Assembly (NCBI GenBank): GCA_027488865.1
Contig: JAIYAU010000024.1
Coordinates: forward strand, 110,907-174,906
Length of the DNA stretch: 64,000 nt
Origin: Cytophagaceae bacterium
Lineage (GTDB): Bacteria > Bacteroidota > Bacteroidia > Cytophagales > UBA9547
Direction: 5' to 3'
Shown here piece after piece: positions 17,498 through 26,828 of the stretch. The notes below the pieces were generated by a model, which saw only the letters and a program-made list of their open reading frames with translations, was not told the DNA's origin and ran no database searches. Position numbers and translations under genes: made by a program. The stretch's first letter is position 1, and each line of letters opens with the position of its first letter.

Positions 17498-20314
17498 ATG
17501 CCTAGGGACAATAGTATTAAGTCGGTTTTGATAATAGGAAGTGGTCCAATAATTATTGGTCAAGCTTGTGAATTTGATTATTCAGGAACCCAAGCTTCTC
17601 GGTCGCTAAGAGAGGAAGGAATAGAGGTAGTTTTGATTAATTCCAATCCAGCTACCATCATGACAGATCCTATGACTGCTGATCATGTATATTTGAAACC
17701 GCTAGAAAAAAAATCAATTTTAGAAATATTAGAAAAACATAAAGAAATTGACGCAGTATTGCCAACGATGGGTGGTCAAACTGCGCTTAACTTGGCCATC
17801 GACTGCGAAAAAGCTGGTATCTGGAAAAAACACGGAATAAGGGTAATTGGTGTTGATTTTAAAGCCATAGAAACGACCGAAGACAGAGAAAAATTCCGTC
17901 AAAAAATGTTAGAACTCAATGTTGGGGTTTGTAAAGGTAGAGCTGCGAGGTCATTTTTAGAAGGTAAACAAATTGCCCAAGAAATTGGGTTTCCTCTAGT
18001 TATTCGTCCATCTTATACGCTAGGTGGAACTGGTGGAGGATTTGTCAACGACCCAGCAACATTTGATGAAGCGCTAAATGTAGGCCTAAACGCCTCTCCT
18101 ATCCATGAGGTGCTCGTGGAACAGTCAATCTTAGGCTGGAAAGAATACGAACTTGAGTTGTTAAGAGATGGCAATGGTAACATTATTATTATTTGTTCAA
18201 TAGAGAATTTTGATCCATGTGGTGTGCACACTGGAGATTCAGTAACAGTAGCGCCTGCGCAAACACTTTCTGACACACTCTATCAGAAAATGCGTGACAT
18301 GGCCATTAAAATGATGAACGGTATTGGTCAATTTGCTGGAGGCTGTAACGTACAGTTTGCCACCCATCCTGACACTGAAGAAATTATAGGTATTGAAATA
18401 AATCCACGAGTATCGCGCTCTTCAGCTTTAGCTTCTAAGGCAACTGGTTATCCAATTGCAAAAATTGCTGCCAAGTTAGCCATTGGTTATAATTTAGATG
18501 AACTAAAAAATCCTATCACAGGCACGACGTCAGCTTATTTTGAACCTTCTCTAGATTACGTAATCGTAAAAATACCTCGTTGGAATTTTGATAAATTCAG
18601 AGGAGCCGATCGCCACTTGGGCTTGCAAATGAAATCTGTAGGTGAGGCCATGGGTATCGGCAGAACTTTTCAAGAAGCATTACAAAAAGCCTGTCAATCG
18701 TTAGAAATTAAAAGAAATGGACTTGGTGCGGATGGTAAAGAGGCAGTAGATCAAGATTTGATAACCAAAAGTTTGAAAAACCCAAGCTGGGATAGACTTT
18801 TTCATATTTATGATGCCTTTAAATTAGGTATGTCGCTTAAAAACATTCATCAATTAACTAAAATTGACAGATGGTTTTTGGCTCAAGTAGAAGATTTAGT
18901 ATATGTTGAAAAGGAACTTGCTAAATTCACTTTAGCCAGCCTTCCAAAAGAGCTTTTGCTTGAAGCCAAACAAAAGGGATTTGCCGATAGACAAATTGCC
19001 CATGTTTTAAGATGTTTAGAAAGTGAAGTTTTTACCAAAAGGATAGAACTTGGAATAAAGCGGGTGTACAAAATGGTGGATACTTGCGCCGCTGAGTTTG
19101 AGGCAAAGACCGCTTACTATTATTCAACCTTTGATGGAGAAAACGAATCAATAAGTACAGATAGAAAAAAAATAATTGTACTTGGTTCTGGCCCTAACAG
19201 AATTGGCCAAGGAATCGAATTTGATTATTCATGTGTGCATGGTGTATTGGCTGCTAAGGAATGCGGATATGAAACGATCATGATCAACTGTAATCCCGAG
19301 ACCGTATCTACCGACCCAGATATTTCTGACAAACTATACTTTGAGCCTGTTTTCTGGGAACATGTGTACGATATCATTTTACATGAGAAACCGGTTGGAG
19401 TTATTGTCCAGCTTGGTGGACAAACTGCTCTCAAAATGGCAGAAAAGCTTGAACGCTATGGTATTAAAATCATTGGAACTGACTTTAAATCGCTTGATTT
19501 AGCAGAAGACAGAGGTAGCTTTTCGACTTTGTTACAAGAAATAAATGTACCATATCCTCGTTTCGCAGTAATAGAAGATGCGGAAGATGCTGTAAACTTA
19601 TCCAAAGAGCTTGGGTTTCCACTTCTTGTGCGTCCATCCTACGTGTTAGGTGGCCAAAGCATGAAAATCGTGATCAATGAAGAAGAGCTTGAAAATCATG
19701 TAGTGACATTGTTAAATGATATACCTGGCAATAAAGTACTCATTGACCATTTTCTAGAAGGAGCCATAGAAGCTGAGGCTGATGCCATTTGTGATGGAGA
19801 GGATGCTTATATTATTGGTATTATGGAACACGTGGAACCAGCTGGTATACACTCCGGTGATTCTAATGCGGTGCTTCCACCTTTCAACTTAGGACCTTTG
19901 GAAATTCGCCAAATTGAAGAAATTACCAAAAAGGTGGCCTTGGCACTTAAAACAGTTGGCTTAATCAATATTCAATTTGCTATTAAAAACGAAGTGGTTT
20001 ATGTGATAGAAGCTAATCCTAGAGCGTCGAGAACAGTACCTTTCATTTGCAAAGCCTATCAAGAACCTTATGTGAACTATGCTACCAAAGTGATGTTGGG
20101 TGAGAAAAAAGTGAAAGATTTTGTGTTTAATCCTAAAAAAGAGGGTTATGCTATCAAAATTCCAGTTTTCTCTTTTAACAAATTCCCTGGAGTGAATAAA
20201 GAGCTCGGGCCAGAAATGAAATCCACAGGAGAAGCAATCTATTTTATAGAAGATCTATTTGATGATTACTTCTTAAAAATCTATGGCGAAAGAAATTTAT
20301 ACTTAAGTAGATAG
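17498..20314 (+). CDS. carB: Carbamoyl-phosphate synthase large subunit lacking the allosteric domain
   Basis: CarB uses ammonia from the CarA subunit, bicarbonate and two ATP to make carbamoyl phosphate for arginine and pyrimidines. Both homologous synthetase halves are present. The first starts VLIIGSGPIIIGQACEFDYSG and the second IIVLGSGPNRIGQGIEFDYS. Each has an ATP-grasp fold (RPSYTLGGTGGG, RPSYVLGGQSMK; EINPRVSRSSALASK, EANPRASRTVPFICK). The protein ends at residue 938 (FLKIYGERNLYLSR). The E. coli enzyme is 1073 residues, with a C-terminal MGS-like domain that binds UMP and ornithine; that domain is absent here. No internal frameshift is seen and a strong terminator follows. carA is not adjacent. 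Confidence 0.97.
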   Translation: MPRDNSIKSVLIIGSGPIIIGQACEFDYSGTQASRSLREEGIEVVLINSNPATIMTDPMTADHVYLKPLEKKSILEILEKHKEIDAVLPTMGGQTALNLAIDCEKAGIWKKHGIRVIGVDFKAIETTEDREKFRQKMLELNVGVCKGRAARSFLEGKQIAQEIGFPLVIRPSYTLGGTGGGFVNDPATFDEALNVGLNASPIHEVLVEQSILGWKEYELELLRDGNGNIIIICSIENFDPCGVHTGDSVTVAPAQTLSDTLYQKMRDMAIKMMNGIGQFAGGCNVQFATHPDTEEIIGIEINPRVSRSSALASKATGYPIAKIAAKLAIGYNLDELKNPITGTTSAYFEPSLDYVIVKIPRWNFDKFRGADRHLGLQMKSVGEAMGIGRTFQEALQKACQSLEIKRNGLGADGKEAVDQDLITKSLKNPSWDRLFHIYDAFKLGMSLKNIHQLTKIDRWFLAQVEDLVYVEKELAKFTLASLPKELLLEAKQKGFADRQIAHVLRCLESEVFTKRIELGIKRVYKMVDTCAAEFEAKTAYYYSTFDGENESISTDRKKIIVLGSGPNRIGQGIEFDYSCVHGVLAAKECGYETIMINCNPETVSTDPDISDKLYFEPVFWEHVYDIILHEKPVGVIVQLGGQTALKMAEKLERYGIKIIGTDFKSLDLAEDRGSFSTLLQEINVPYPRFAVIEDAEDAVNLSKELGFPLLVRPSYVLGGQSMKIVINEEELENHVVTLLNDIPGNKVLIDHFLEGAIEAEADAICDGEDAYIIGIMEHVEPAGIHSGDSNAVLPPFNLGPLEIRQIEEITKKVALALKTVGLINIQFAIKNEVVYVIEANPRASRTVPFICKAYQEPYVNYATKVMLGEKKVKDFVFNPKKEGYAIKIPVFSFNKFPGVNKELGPEMKSTGEAIYFIEDLFDDYFLKIYGERNLYLSR

Positions 20315-20326
20315 CTAATTTTGGAT

Positions 20327-20366
20327 AAATCTTTAAACGGATCAAACAAAATTCGTTTAAAGATTT
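20327..20366 (+). terminator. Terminator after carB
   Basis: A perfect 13-bp inverted repeat (AAATCTTTAAACG / CGTTTAAAGATTT) lies 12 bases after the carB stop, followed by ATTCCTCTTTT. The stem is AT-rich, so strength is uncertain. Confidence 0.65.
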
Positions 20367-20450
20367 ATTCCTCTTTTGGAATTTATCTTATCAACCTTTC
20401 GTTTTAGGATCTATTGATAAAACTTCACATCAAAATTGGAATTTTAACGT

Positions 20451-20684
20451 ATGAAATTCATTCTTTACACATTAGTTGTACTTTATATTCTTTATAAGCT
20501 TAACAAATTTTTAGTAAAATATTACCTTTCAAAATTTGTAAATCAACAGCAGCAAAAGTACTATAATCAAACCAGCTCCAAAAGGCAAGAAGGGGAAATA
20601 AACGTAGAGTATTTATCAAAAGATAAAAGAAATACCAACGGTAACAACAAAGGGGATTATGTAGATTATGAGGTGGTTAAATAA
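20451..20684 (+). CDS. Small membrane protein, DUF4834-like
   Basis: A 77-residue protein with one N-terminal transmembrane segment (residues 3-17, FILYTLVVLYILYKL) and a basic, Gln/Asn-rich cytoplasmic stretch. It ends KGDYVDYEVVK, the conserved GDYVDYE motif of DUF4834 proteins in Bacteroidota. Function is unknown. It converges on the TolC gene with a 15-base gap. Confidence 0.75.
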   Translation: MKFILYTLVVLYILYKLNKFLVKYYLSKFVNQQQQKYYNQTSSKRQEGEINVEYLSKDKRNTNGNNKGDYVDYEVVK

Positions 20685-20699
20685 ATTTTCGCTTATTTA

Positions 20700-21992
20700 T
20701 CAAAGCCCTGACTGCGCCTTTTGATTGTTCAATTGTGCCAAAAGGTAATCATAAATAGAAGCTATATAGTTGGACTGTGCATCTGCCAATGTCTTTTCTG
20801 CGTTCACTAGTTCCGCATAAGTAATGTTACCTTCAGTAAAACGCGATTGGTTTACCTTAAGAATTTCATTGGCTTGTTGTAGATTTTCTTTAGCCACAGC
20901 AAGTCCGTTATAAGCATTTTTTAGATTCAAGCTGGCAGATTGTTGTTCGTAAGTGATGATTCTTTTCCAATTGTTGAGGTTATTTTGGCTAATTTTCGTT
21001 TGGATTTTGGCTTGATCCAAGTTATTCCTTCGCAGCGTACCATCGAATATGGTAAAATTTACCTTGAGGCCTATGTAATTAAATGGATTCCAATTGCTTG
21101 TACTATTAAACATATCAAATTTACTTCTGAGCGCTTGTGTGCCATAGTATCCATAAAGTGAGACCCGTGGCAATGCATCCATTTTATATCGCCTGATATT
21201 GTAATTGGCAGCCAACAAAGCATTTGATTCTTGTTTAAATTCAATTCTATTTTCTGCATTTGTAGTGAAGGCGGACGGCTCTAGCACAGACTGAAGCACA
21301 CTTATGGAGTCTTTAAGTGTAATTTCACCATTAGGCTCTGCTCCAATGGTACTTAAAATTTTGGCTTTTGAAAGGATATAATTATTTTCCTCCCTTTCAA
21401 AACCTACTTTTGAATTCAAAAAATCTATTTTAAATCGGTCCAAATCGGTTTTTAGTATTGTACCATTGTCAAATTTATTTTTTGCTTCATTAAAATATTT
21501 TTCATTGCGTTGCATATTGATCTTTGCTACGTCTCGTTTTACTTTGTTAAGAATTAGCGAATAATAATCTTGAGCCACTTGGTATTTTATATCGGTTTCT
21601 GCTTTTATAATAGCAAGCTTTTCTCCTTCTATGTTAATTTTTGCTGCTTTTCGCACAGCACCGAAAGTTGGATCAAACAAAGGCTGTTGTACATCTAACC
21701 CTAAGGTGGCATTGTATTTTGCACCAAATTGCACTTTTTGAGATTGAATTATATTCGTTTGTAGTTGCGTATTATCCCTTAAGTCAAACGAACTCGTTAC
21801 TTTTGGGAATACAAGTGAATACAGTTTTTCTTCCTCATTTTGTGCCAAATCTTGCTTAAGGTGTGCGTTTTGTAGGTCTGGCCTGTTTTTCAGTGCATAG
21901 TCCATTGCTTCCGTCAGGCTTAATTCCAGCTTAGTTTGTGCAAACAACCCAATGTTTTGTAAAAGTAAAAAGGTAATAAGTATCTTTTTCAT
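20700..21992 (-). CDS. TolC family outer-membrane efflux protein
   Basis: A 430-residue protein with signal peptide (ILITFLLLQNIGLFAQ). The two-fold repeated helical-hairpin pattern of TolC is seen: ALKNRPDLQNAHLKQDLA near the N-terminus and LGLDVQQPLFDP, then a second half with VNFTIFDGTLRRNNLDQAK and NEILKVNQSRFTEGNITYAELVNAEKTL. TolC proteins form the trimeric outer-membrane duct of tripartite exporters. It is the last gene of a four-gene operon (ATPase, adaptor, permease, TolC), 17 bases after the permease, so the duct is dedicated to this pump. Confidence 0.92.
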   Translation of the reverse strand: MKKILITFLLLQNIGLFAQTKLELSLTEAMDYALKNRPDLQNAHLKQDLAQNEEEKLYSLVFPKVTSSFDLRDNTQLQTNIIQSQKVQFGAKYNATLGLDVQQPLFDPTFGAVRKAAKINIEGEKLAIIKAETDIKYQVAQDYYSLILNKVKRDVAKINMQRNEKYFNEAKNKFDNGTILKTDLDRFKIDFLNSKVGFEREENNYILSKAKILSTIGAEPNGEITLKDSISVLQSVLEPSAFTTNAENRIEFKQESNALLAANYNIRRYKMDALPRVSLYGYYGTQALRSKFDMFNSTSNWNPFNYIGLKVNFTIFDGTLRRNNLDQAKIQTKISQNNLNNWKRIITYEQQSASLNLKNAYNGLAVAKENLQQANEILKVNQSRFTEGNITYAELVNAEKTLADAQSNYIASIYDYLLAQLNNQKAQSGL

Positions 21993-22009
21993 GCTTTTAT
22001 GTGAATTAA

Positions 22010-23131
22010 TTAGCCTCTAAATACGGCAGCAGGTTCTAATTTTACGATTCTTCTGATGGCGAACAAGGTGCCAGAAATGGCTATAACAATAGTCAAACAG
22101 AATAGGGCAATTCTCAACTCAGGAGTAAAGTTAAAAATGGTCCCTGCCTTGGCGATTCCATTTCTAAAACCCTCTACCAAGGCGTAGCCAAATACGAAAC
22201 CAACCAAAGCAATGATAATGGCCTGACAAAGAATTATTTTGCGAATGTAGCCGTTTGTCGCTCCTATGGCTTTGAGCGTGCCGTAGTCTTTGATTCGATC
22301 GATTGTGGCTGAATATAAGGTAAGGCCAATAATTACAAATCCCGCGATGGTGGCAAATACAATCATGGTTCCGATGGAAATCGCAATACCACTGCTTCCA
22401 AGTACAGTTTTTACAGTTATTTTATCAAACTCCGTGCTTGTCCAAGCTTTTACTCCAAAAATATTTTCGTTTATGGTCTTTTGAATAGCAATGGAATCAG
22501 CCCCTTTTTCATATTTTACTAAAAATGCGCTAACTTTATTTGTATTGACCTTGCCCAACATTCGAGCTCGTTCAATGGTGGTAAAGGCGTAAATCCCACC
22601 AAAACCCCTCACGCCGCTAGTTTGTACGGCGTTATAAACCTTTTTGCCATTTATCTCGAAATACTCGCCAGGTTTGATGTCCCCAAGGGCTTTTGAATCA
22701 AACATATCTGTGCTAAGTGCACCGTCGTACATCAACATATTTTTGTCGCCTTGAATTATATTCCACGGTCCACCTACAAAATCTGGTGATTGTGTCCCAA
22801 CTATGCTTACACCAGCTGATTTACCATTGGCAAACTTCGCTGAACCACTGGCAATTACAAAAGGATACACTTTTTTAACGCCTTTAATACTTTGAATTTG
22901 ATATCCTACTCGCGTATCGATTTGGCCTAAGGCATTTACATTGGTGGTTTTACTATCTACCACCCAAAGTACATTTGGATTACCAGATACCAATCGAGAC
23001 ATTCCTCCAGTAAGAAAAATAAAAATGCCAGATTGTTGGCCAATCAAGAATACCGAAATTATCACGCCAAAGAGGGCGCCAAACGATTTTGGTTTGTCGT
23101 ATAAAATGAATTTAAGTGCGATTTTAAACAT
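22010..23131 (-). CDS. ABC transporter permease, DevC/FtsX-like
   Basis: A 373-residue inner-membrane protein. A cytoplasmic start (MFKIALKFILYDKPKSFGALF) leads into TM1 (residues about 20-42), a large periplasmic domain (about 45-240), and three C-terminal transmembrane helices (about 255-280, 300-325, 340-362). The FtsX domain motif is visible around YSATIDRIKDYGTLKAIGAT. This is the MacB/DevC topology, and the extended periplasmic domain with VSGNPNVLWVVD fits DevC. With its neighbours it makes a tripartite ABC exporter. The substrate (glycolipid, peptide or drug) cannot be told from sequence. Confidence 0.9.
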   Translation of the reverse strand: MFKIALKFILYDKPKSFGALFGVIISVFLIGQQSGIFIFLTGGMSRLVSGNPNVLWVVDSKTTNVNALGQIDTRVGYQIQSIKGVKKVYPFVIASGSAKFANGKSAGVSIVGTQSPDFVGGPWNIIQGDKNMLMYDGALSTDMFDSKALGDIKPGEYFEINGKKVYNAVQTSGVRGFGGIYAFTTIERARMLGKVNTNKVSAFLVKYEKGADSIAIQKTINENIFGVKAWTSTEFDKITVKTVLGSSGIAISIGTMIVFATIAGFVIIGLTLYSATIDRIKDYGTLKAIGATNGYIRKIILCQAIIIALVGFVFGYALVEGFRNGIAKAGTIFNFTPELRIALFCLTIVIAISGTLFAIRRIVKLEPAAVFRG

Positions 23132-23139
23132 TGTAAATC

Positions 23140-24087
23140 TTATTTGATGGTTATAACCGCTTCTACTCTACTGCCAATCAATACCTTATTGTTTTTATCT
23201 AACTCAATATGTACTTCCCTTATGCGCCTATCTTCCTGATCACCCACTTTATCGGAGAATAATGATTTTTTCTTTAAATATGGTGCAGCAAAAACAACCT
23301 TTCCAGTACTTAATGTATCCATTTCTCCTTGATTTCTGATATAAGCCAATTGCCCTATTTGGATTTCATTTGCAAATAGTTCGTCAATTTCTATAATCGT
23401 CAACAAATTTCCTTCAGGTGCAAAATCTCCAATTATGGTGTTTTGTTGTGTCAATGCATTGCCTTTGAGCACGTCTAATGACAATAAAGTACCATTCGAT
23501 GGGGCTTTTATGGTTTTTCTTTCCACCACTGCCTGATAGTATTTGAGGTCTGTAATTAGCTCGTCTATTTTCTTTTTATTTTGTTCAATTCCACGCTCGA
23601 GGGCAATTTTATCCTGAACCAGTTGATCGTAGTTGGCTTTAGAATTATCAAAAGATTGTTTTGTTTCCGAGCCAGTTTTAAAAAGATTCGAAGCGCGCTC
23701 AAAATTGGTTTTGGCATTATTTAGTTTTTCGTTCAAAGAATTTAGCCTAGCTTGCTCTACTTCTACTGCAATCTTTTGTGTTGCTATTTTGGCTTGTATT
23801 TGGGTAGTTTGTGACTGCTCAACATCAGTGGCTAATTTAAGTATCGCCTGATTTTTTCGCAGTGTATCACCAACTTTGGCATATACATCAGTCACAATTC
23901 CCGTAACCTCAGAATTGAGTTGGGTAATTTTACCATGTGGTTCTATTCTCCCTAAGCCAAATATTTGATTTGGATTTACCACACTTTTAATGGCGGTAAC
24001 GGTCTCAACCTTTTCTTCTTTCTTGCCACAGGCTAACAATGCGAGCGCCAATATTATTAAAATGGAGGATTTGTATACGAGTTTCAT
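23140..24087 (-). CDS. Periplasmic adaptor lipoprotein (HlyD/DevB-like)
   Basis: A 315-residue membrane-fusion protein with a lipobox (ALALLAC, Cys20), so it is probably lipid-anchored. A lipoyl/barrel-sandwich half (GIVTDVYAKVGDTLRKNQAIL) is followed by a coiled-coil hairpin at about 90-195 (long Lys/Glu/Asn helices) and the second lipoyl half (RKTIKAPSNGTLLSLDVLKG). The beta-barrel domain closes the protein. It would link the permease to TolC. The gap to the permease gene is 8 bases and to the ATPase gene 26 bases. Confidence 0.92.
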   Translation of the reverse strand: MKLVYKSSILIILALALLACGKKEEKVETVTAIKSVVNPNQIFGLGRIEPHGKITQLNSEVTGIVTDVYAKVGDTLRKNQAILKLATDVEQSQTTQIQAKIATQKIAVEVEQARLNSLNEKLNNAKTNFERASNLFKTGSETKQSFDNSKANYDQLVQDKIALERGIEQNKKKIDELITDLKYYQAVVERKTIKAPSNGTLLSLDVLKGNALTQQNTIIGDFAPEGNLLTIIEIDELFANEIQIGQLAYIRNQGEMDTLSTGKVVFAAPYLKKKSLFSDKVGDQEDRRIREVHIELDKNNKVLIGSRVEAVITIK

Positions 24088-24113
24088 ATTAAAAATATAT
24101 TAAATCAATTTAT

Positions 24114-24782
24114 TTAAATTGGATAAACCATTCCGTTCTTCACTTCTATGGTACGATGTGCATATTCTTTTAGCCTTGGATCGTGGGTAACTACCGCTAC
24201 AGCTTTTCCATCGTCAGCCAAAGCACGTAATTCTTTCATTACCACCCCCATAGAAACGTTATCCAAGGAGGCTGTAGGTTCATCACATAACAACATTTTG
24301 GGTTTGGTTACTAAGGCACGAGCAATAGCCACTCTTTGTTGTTGGCCACCAGATAGTTCTTTAGGTTTGTTATAGCGTCTATCTATCATGCCAACCATTT
24401 GTAGCGCTGCTTCCGCTCTCGCTTTGGCTTCTCGCATGGGTACTCCTTGCAGTCTTAATGGCATAATCACATTATCCTCAGCATTTAAAGGTGCCAGTAA
24501 ATTAAAGGATTGAAAAACAAAACCAAGAGAATTAAGTCTCAGCTTGGCTAATTGAGTTTGGTTTAACTTATTCACCTCTTGTCCATCCACCCACAACCTA
24601 CCTTCTGTAGGATAAATAACACAGCCCAAAAGAGATAATAGTGTCGTTTTACCCGATCCAGACGGACCAATAATAAGCAATAATTCGCCCTCTTGCACTT
24701 CGAGATTTGTTTTTTCTAAGGCAACAATAGTATTGTCGCCCATGGTATAAATCTTATTCACATTCTCAAGTTTGGCGATCAT
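24114..24782 (-). CDS. ABC transporter ATP-binding protein (LolD/DevA/MacB type)
   Basis: A 222-residue ATPase with Walker A GPSGSGKTTLL, the signature LSGGQQQRVAIARAL and Walker B LLCDEPTASLD, then an H-loop VVTHD. This is the small-ATPase class paired with FtsX-like permeases. I chose ATG at 24782 (MIAKLENVNKIYTMGD), because the 20 residues before it from an upstream ATG at 24842 are hydrophobic and foreign to the family. It is the first gene of the exporter operon, divergent from a MarR-like regulator 128 bases away. Confidence 0.95.
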   Translation of the reverse strand: MIAKLENVNKIYTMGDNTIVALEKTNLEVQEGELLLIIGPSGSGKTTLLSLLGCVIYPTEGRLWVDGQEVNKLNQTQLAKLRLNSLGFVFQSFNLLAPLNAEDNVIMPLRLQGVPMREAKARAEAALQMVGMIDRRYNKPKELSGGQQQRVAIARALVTKPKMLLCDEPTASLDNVSMGVVMKELRALADDGKAVAVVTHDPRLKEYAHRTIEVKNGMVYPI

Positions 24783-24910
24783 ATTTATTACGATTACGTA
24801 AAATGGTGATGCAATAATAATACTAATACATACAATTAACAAAAGAAATATAATTTATTTGTACTTTTGTAAAAATAAATACTACCATTTCGTAGCGCAC
24901 TTAGTAGCCC

Positions 24911-25546
24911 ATGGATAAATATCAGCTGTTACAAGCCTTTATGGCTGAACTTAATGAGTATAAAGAGCATGACAAGGATATAAATTTGGAAATATTTTGT
25001 AGGCAATACCTTAAGAAAATATCCAAAGAGGATCAACATAGCCCATTATTTTTTGAGTTTCACAACCGTTCACTTCCTGGTAGCACTGTCCTTTCTATAT
25101 TTTTTAGAAAAATTTCAAAGTTCCTTTTGGCCTATTCCAAAAAATTGCTTCAAAACACACCTTTACATAATGTAGAAGATTATGCCTACCTGAAGGTGAT
25201 AGAGCAAATGCCGAATAGTACAAAAACCCATTTGATTCTTGAGATGAATTCAGAGTTTACCAGTGGTATAGAAATAATAAAACGATTGATTAACATGGAT
25301 TTTATTGAGGAATTTCAAGATGAACATGATAAAAGAAGCAAAAAATTAAGGATAACGGCGGCAGGAAAAATTATATTATCGGAAAATGACCCTAATATGA
25401 CCAAAGTTGGAGAGCTCGTTTTTGGTGATTTGAGTGCCTCAGAAATCTCAACGATTTATGGTTTGTTAAACCCAATTATTGAAAAACAAACAATTTTGAT
25501 GAAAAAACTGAAGGATGTGGATGTTGAAAATATAGTTAAGGAATAG
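24911..25546 (+). CDS. MarR-like winged-helix regulator
   Basis: A 211-residue protein. The middle to C-terminal part reads as a winged helix: helices around THLILEMNSEFTSGIEIIKRLINMDFIEE, then a wing with DEHDKRSKKLRITAAGK, which matches the MarR wing (D-x-R-S-K-x-x-x-LT-x-x-G). The N-terminal 90 residues are helical and longer than in ordinary MarR proteins. It is divergently transcribed from the tripartite exporter, the usual arrangement of a MarR regulator and its target pump. A TACTTTTG -7-like element is at 24862-24869. Family is likely; control of the pump is inferred. Confidence 0.75.
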   Translation: MDKYQLLQAFMAELNEYKEHDKDINLEIFCRQYLKKISKEDQHSPLFFEFHNRSLPGSTVLSIFFRKISKFLLAYSKKLLQNTPLHNVEDYAYLKVIEQMPNSTKTHLILEMNSEFTSGIEIIKRLINMDFIEEFQDEHDKRSKKLRITAAGKIILSENDPNMTKVGELVFGDLSASEISTIYGLLNPIIEKQTILMKKLKDVDVENIVKE

Positions 25547-25769
25547 TATGTTAAATGTATCAATATTAATGATTTAACTCTTGTTAATAATTTTTGCAAA
25601 GGTTCTTCATCATAAACCAAGGCAAACGCACTTTTATCACAAAAAGATATTAACTTAAAATATTTGAAAAAAGCAAAAGTTATAGTAACAATGGAAGAGC
25701 TGACGTTATTAATTATGAGATTGTTAACCCACAAAATGGGTAGTGCCAAGTTTTAAATTTTTGTATTTA

Positions 25770-26828
25770 TTATTTTTTAAATTCTTGCCAGAAAAAGGCC
25801 AAGGGTGGTGGTGTCGGAACTTCTTTTTGATTTGCCAATTGCTTTTTTAAATTAGATATTCTGTTTTCAGTTAATGGATGTGTTTGTAAAAATTCTTGTT
25901 GACCATCTTTATCCTCTTTTTTAAGGATATTCATTAGTTCAATCATTCCCTTAGGATCGATCTTGTTTTTTATCATCAGTTCTGCCCCTGTTTTGTCAGC
26001 GTCAGCTTCCAGTTCCCTTGAGTAAGAAAGTGCCATAAATTGGTTGTAGTTTTCAACTAACACCGATGTAATCCCGGCAGCGTCTCCAATAACCCAGCTA
26101 AATAGTAAATAACTAGAAATGGATCGACCAAGCGCCCTCATGCTATGTCGATGATTAATATGTGTAACTTCATGCGCCACCAAGCCCATTAACTGTTCAG
26201 GCTTATCCATTTCCTCCAAGATACCCGTAAAAATCACTATGTACCCACCTGGCAGTGCAAAGGCATTCTTTTGTTCGCTTTCTACCACTGTGAGATTTAT
26301 TTTATATTTAGCGCTTAGTGAATAGTTTGCAATCAATTTGTTAATTGAATTGGTTTTGAAGGTATCTACCTTTGAGCTCGCAACAAACTGTTTATAATAC
26401 GCCTCTCCAATACTTTTTTTTTTTTTTTTTTGAATGTTGCCGCCAATAATCTCTCCTAGAAAAGGCAGTCCGTATACAATAAGAAATCCAAAAAACAGAA
26501 ATGTAATTGCGGTAATTAAAATTACATTTTTAATACCCCCCTGCGCAATATCAATATGGAGTTTATCTGCTACTGAGCTGTATTTTTTTGTACGCTGTAA
26601 CACCTCTGCCGAATCGATTTCTATGGTACGATAAGGAAAATCTTTCCCTATTTTAAAATAAGTTGTCTGATTGCCAAAATGTTCTATTGTATTAACCTCC
26701 TCAAAAGGAATCACCAACTCTTGATCCTCAAAATATAGCGTAATTTTAACATCCTCCACTATAGCTACTTGCACCAAGTGTTGTTTGCTCGTGACTCCGT
26801 CAAAATACTTACCTGAATATTTTATCAT
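25770..26828 (-). CDS. M48 family zinc metallopeptidase, membrane-bound
   Basis: A 352-residue protein. Residues 1-85 form a small beta domain (YFDGVTSKQHLVQVAIVED). One transmembrane helix follows at about 102-126 (VILITAITFLFFGFLIVYGL). The peptidase domain carries HEVTH at 219-223 and the third zinc ligand Glu274 in SRELEADAD. M48 proteases (HtpX, BepA/LoiP types) clear misfolded envelope proteins. The start ATG overlaps the stop of the DUF898 gene by one base (TAATG), showing translational coupling. A poly(A) tract of 18 bases sits at residues 133-139 between the helix and the catalytic domain; shifts of one base either way give early stops. Confidence 0.93.
   Translation of the reverse strand: MIKYSGKYFDGVTSKQHLVQVAIVEDVKITLYFEDQELVIPFEEVNTIEHFGNQTTYFKIGKDFPYRTIEIDSAEVLQRTKKYSSVADKLHIDIAQGGIKNVILITAITFLFFGFLIVYGLPFLGEIIGGNIQKKKKKSIGEAYYKQFVASSKVDTFKTNSINKLIANYSLSAKYKINLTVVESEQKNAFALPGGYIVIFTGILEEMDKPEQLMGLVAHEVTHINHRHSMRALGRSISSYLLFSWVIGDAAGITSVLVENYNQFMALSYSRELEADADKTGAELMIKNKIDPKGMIELMNILKKEDKDGQQEFLQTHPLTENRISNLKKQLANQKEVPTPPPLAFFWQEFKK
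26414..26431 (-). repeat. Poly(A)18 tract inside the M48 peptidase gene
   Basis: Eighteen T on the plus strand read as A on the coding strand, encoding Gln-(Lys)5-Ser in the present frame. The length is checked by the reading frame, since only 18 bases join the start to the catalytic domain. Loss of one base gives a stop after about 15 further codons; gain of one gives a stop after 7. Confidence 0.9.

Noticed and set aside
18013..18276. Minus-strand frame inside carB
   Set aside because: Antisense of a conserved ATP-grasp region.
25456..25749. Minus-strand 97-codon frame overlapping the 3' end of the MarR-like gene
   Set aside because: Overlaps a better gene and reads as AT-rich, Phe/Ile/Ser-rich noise.
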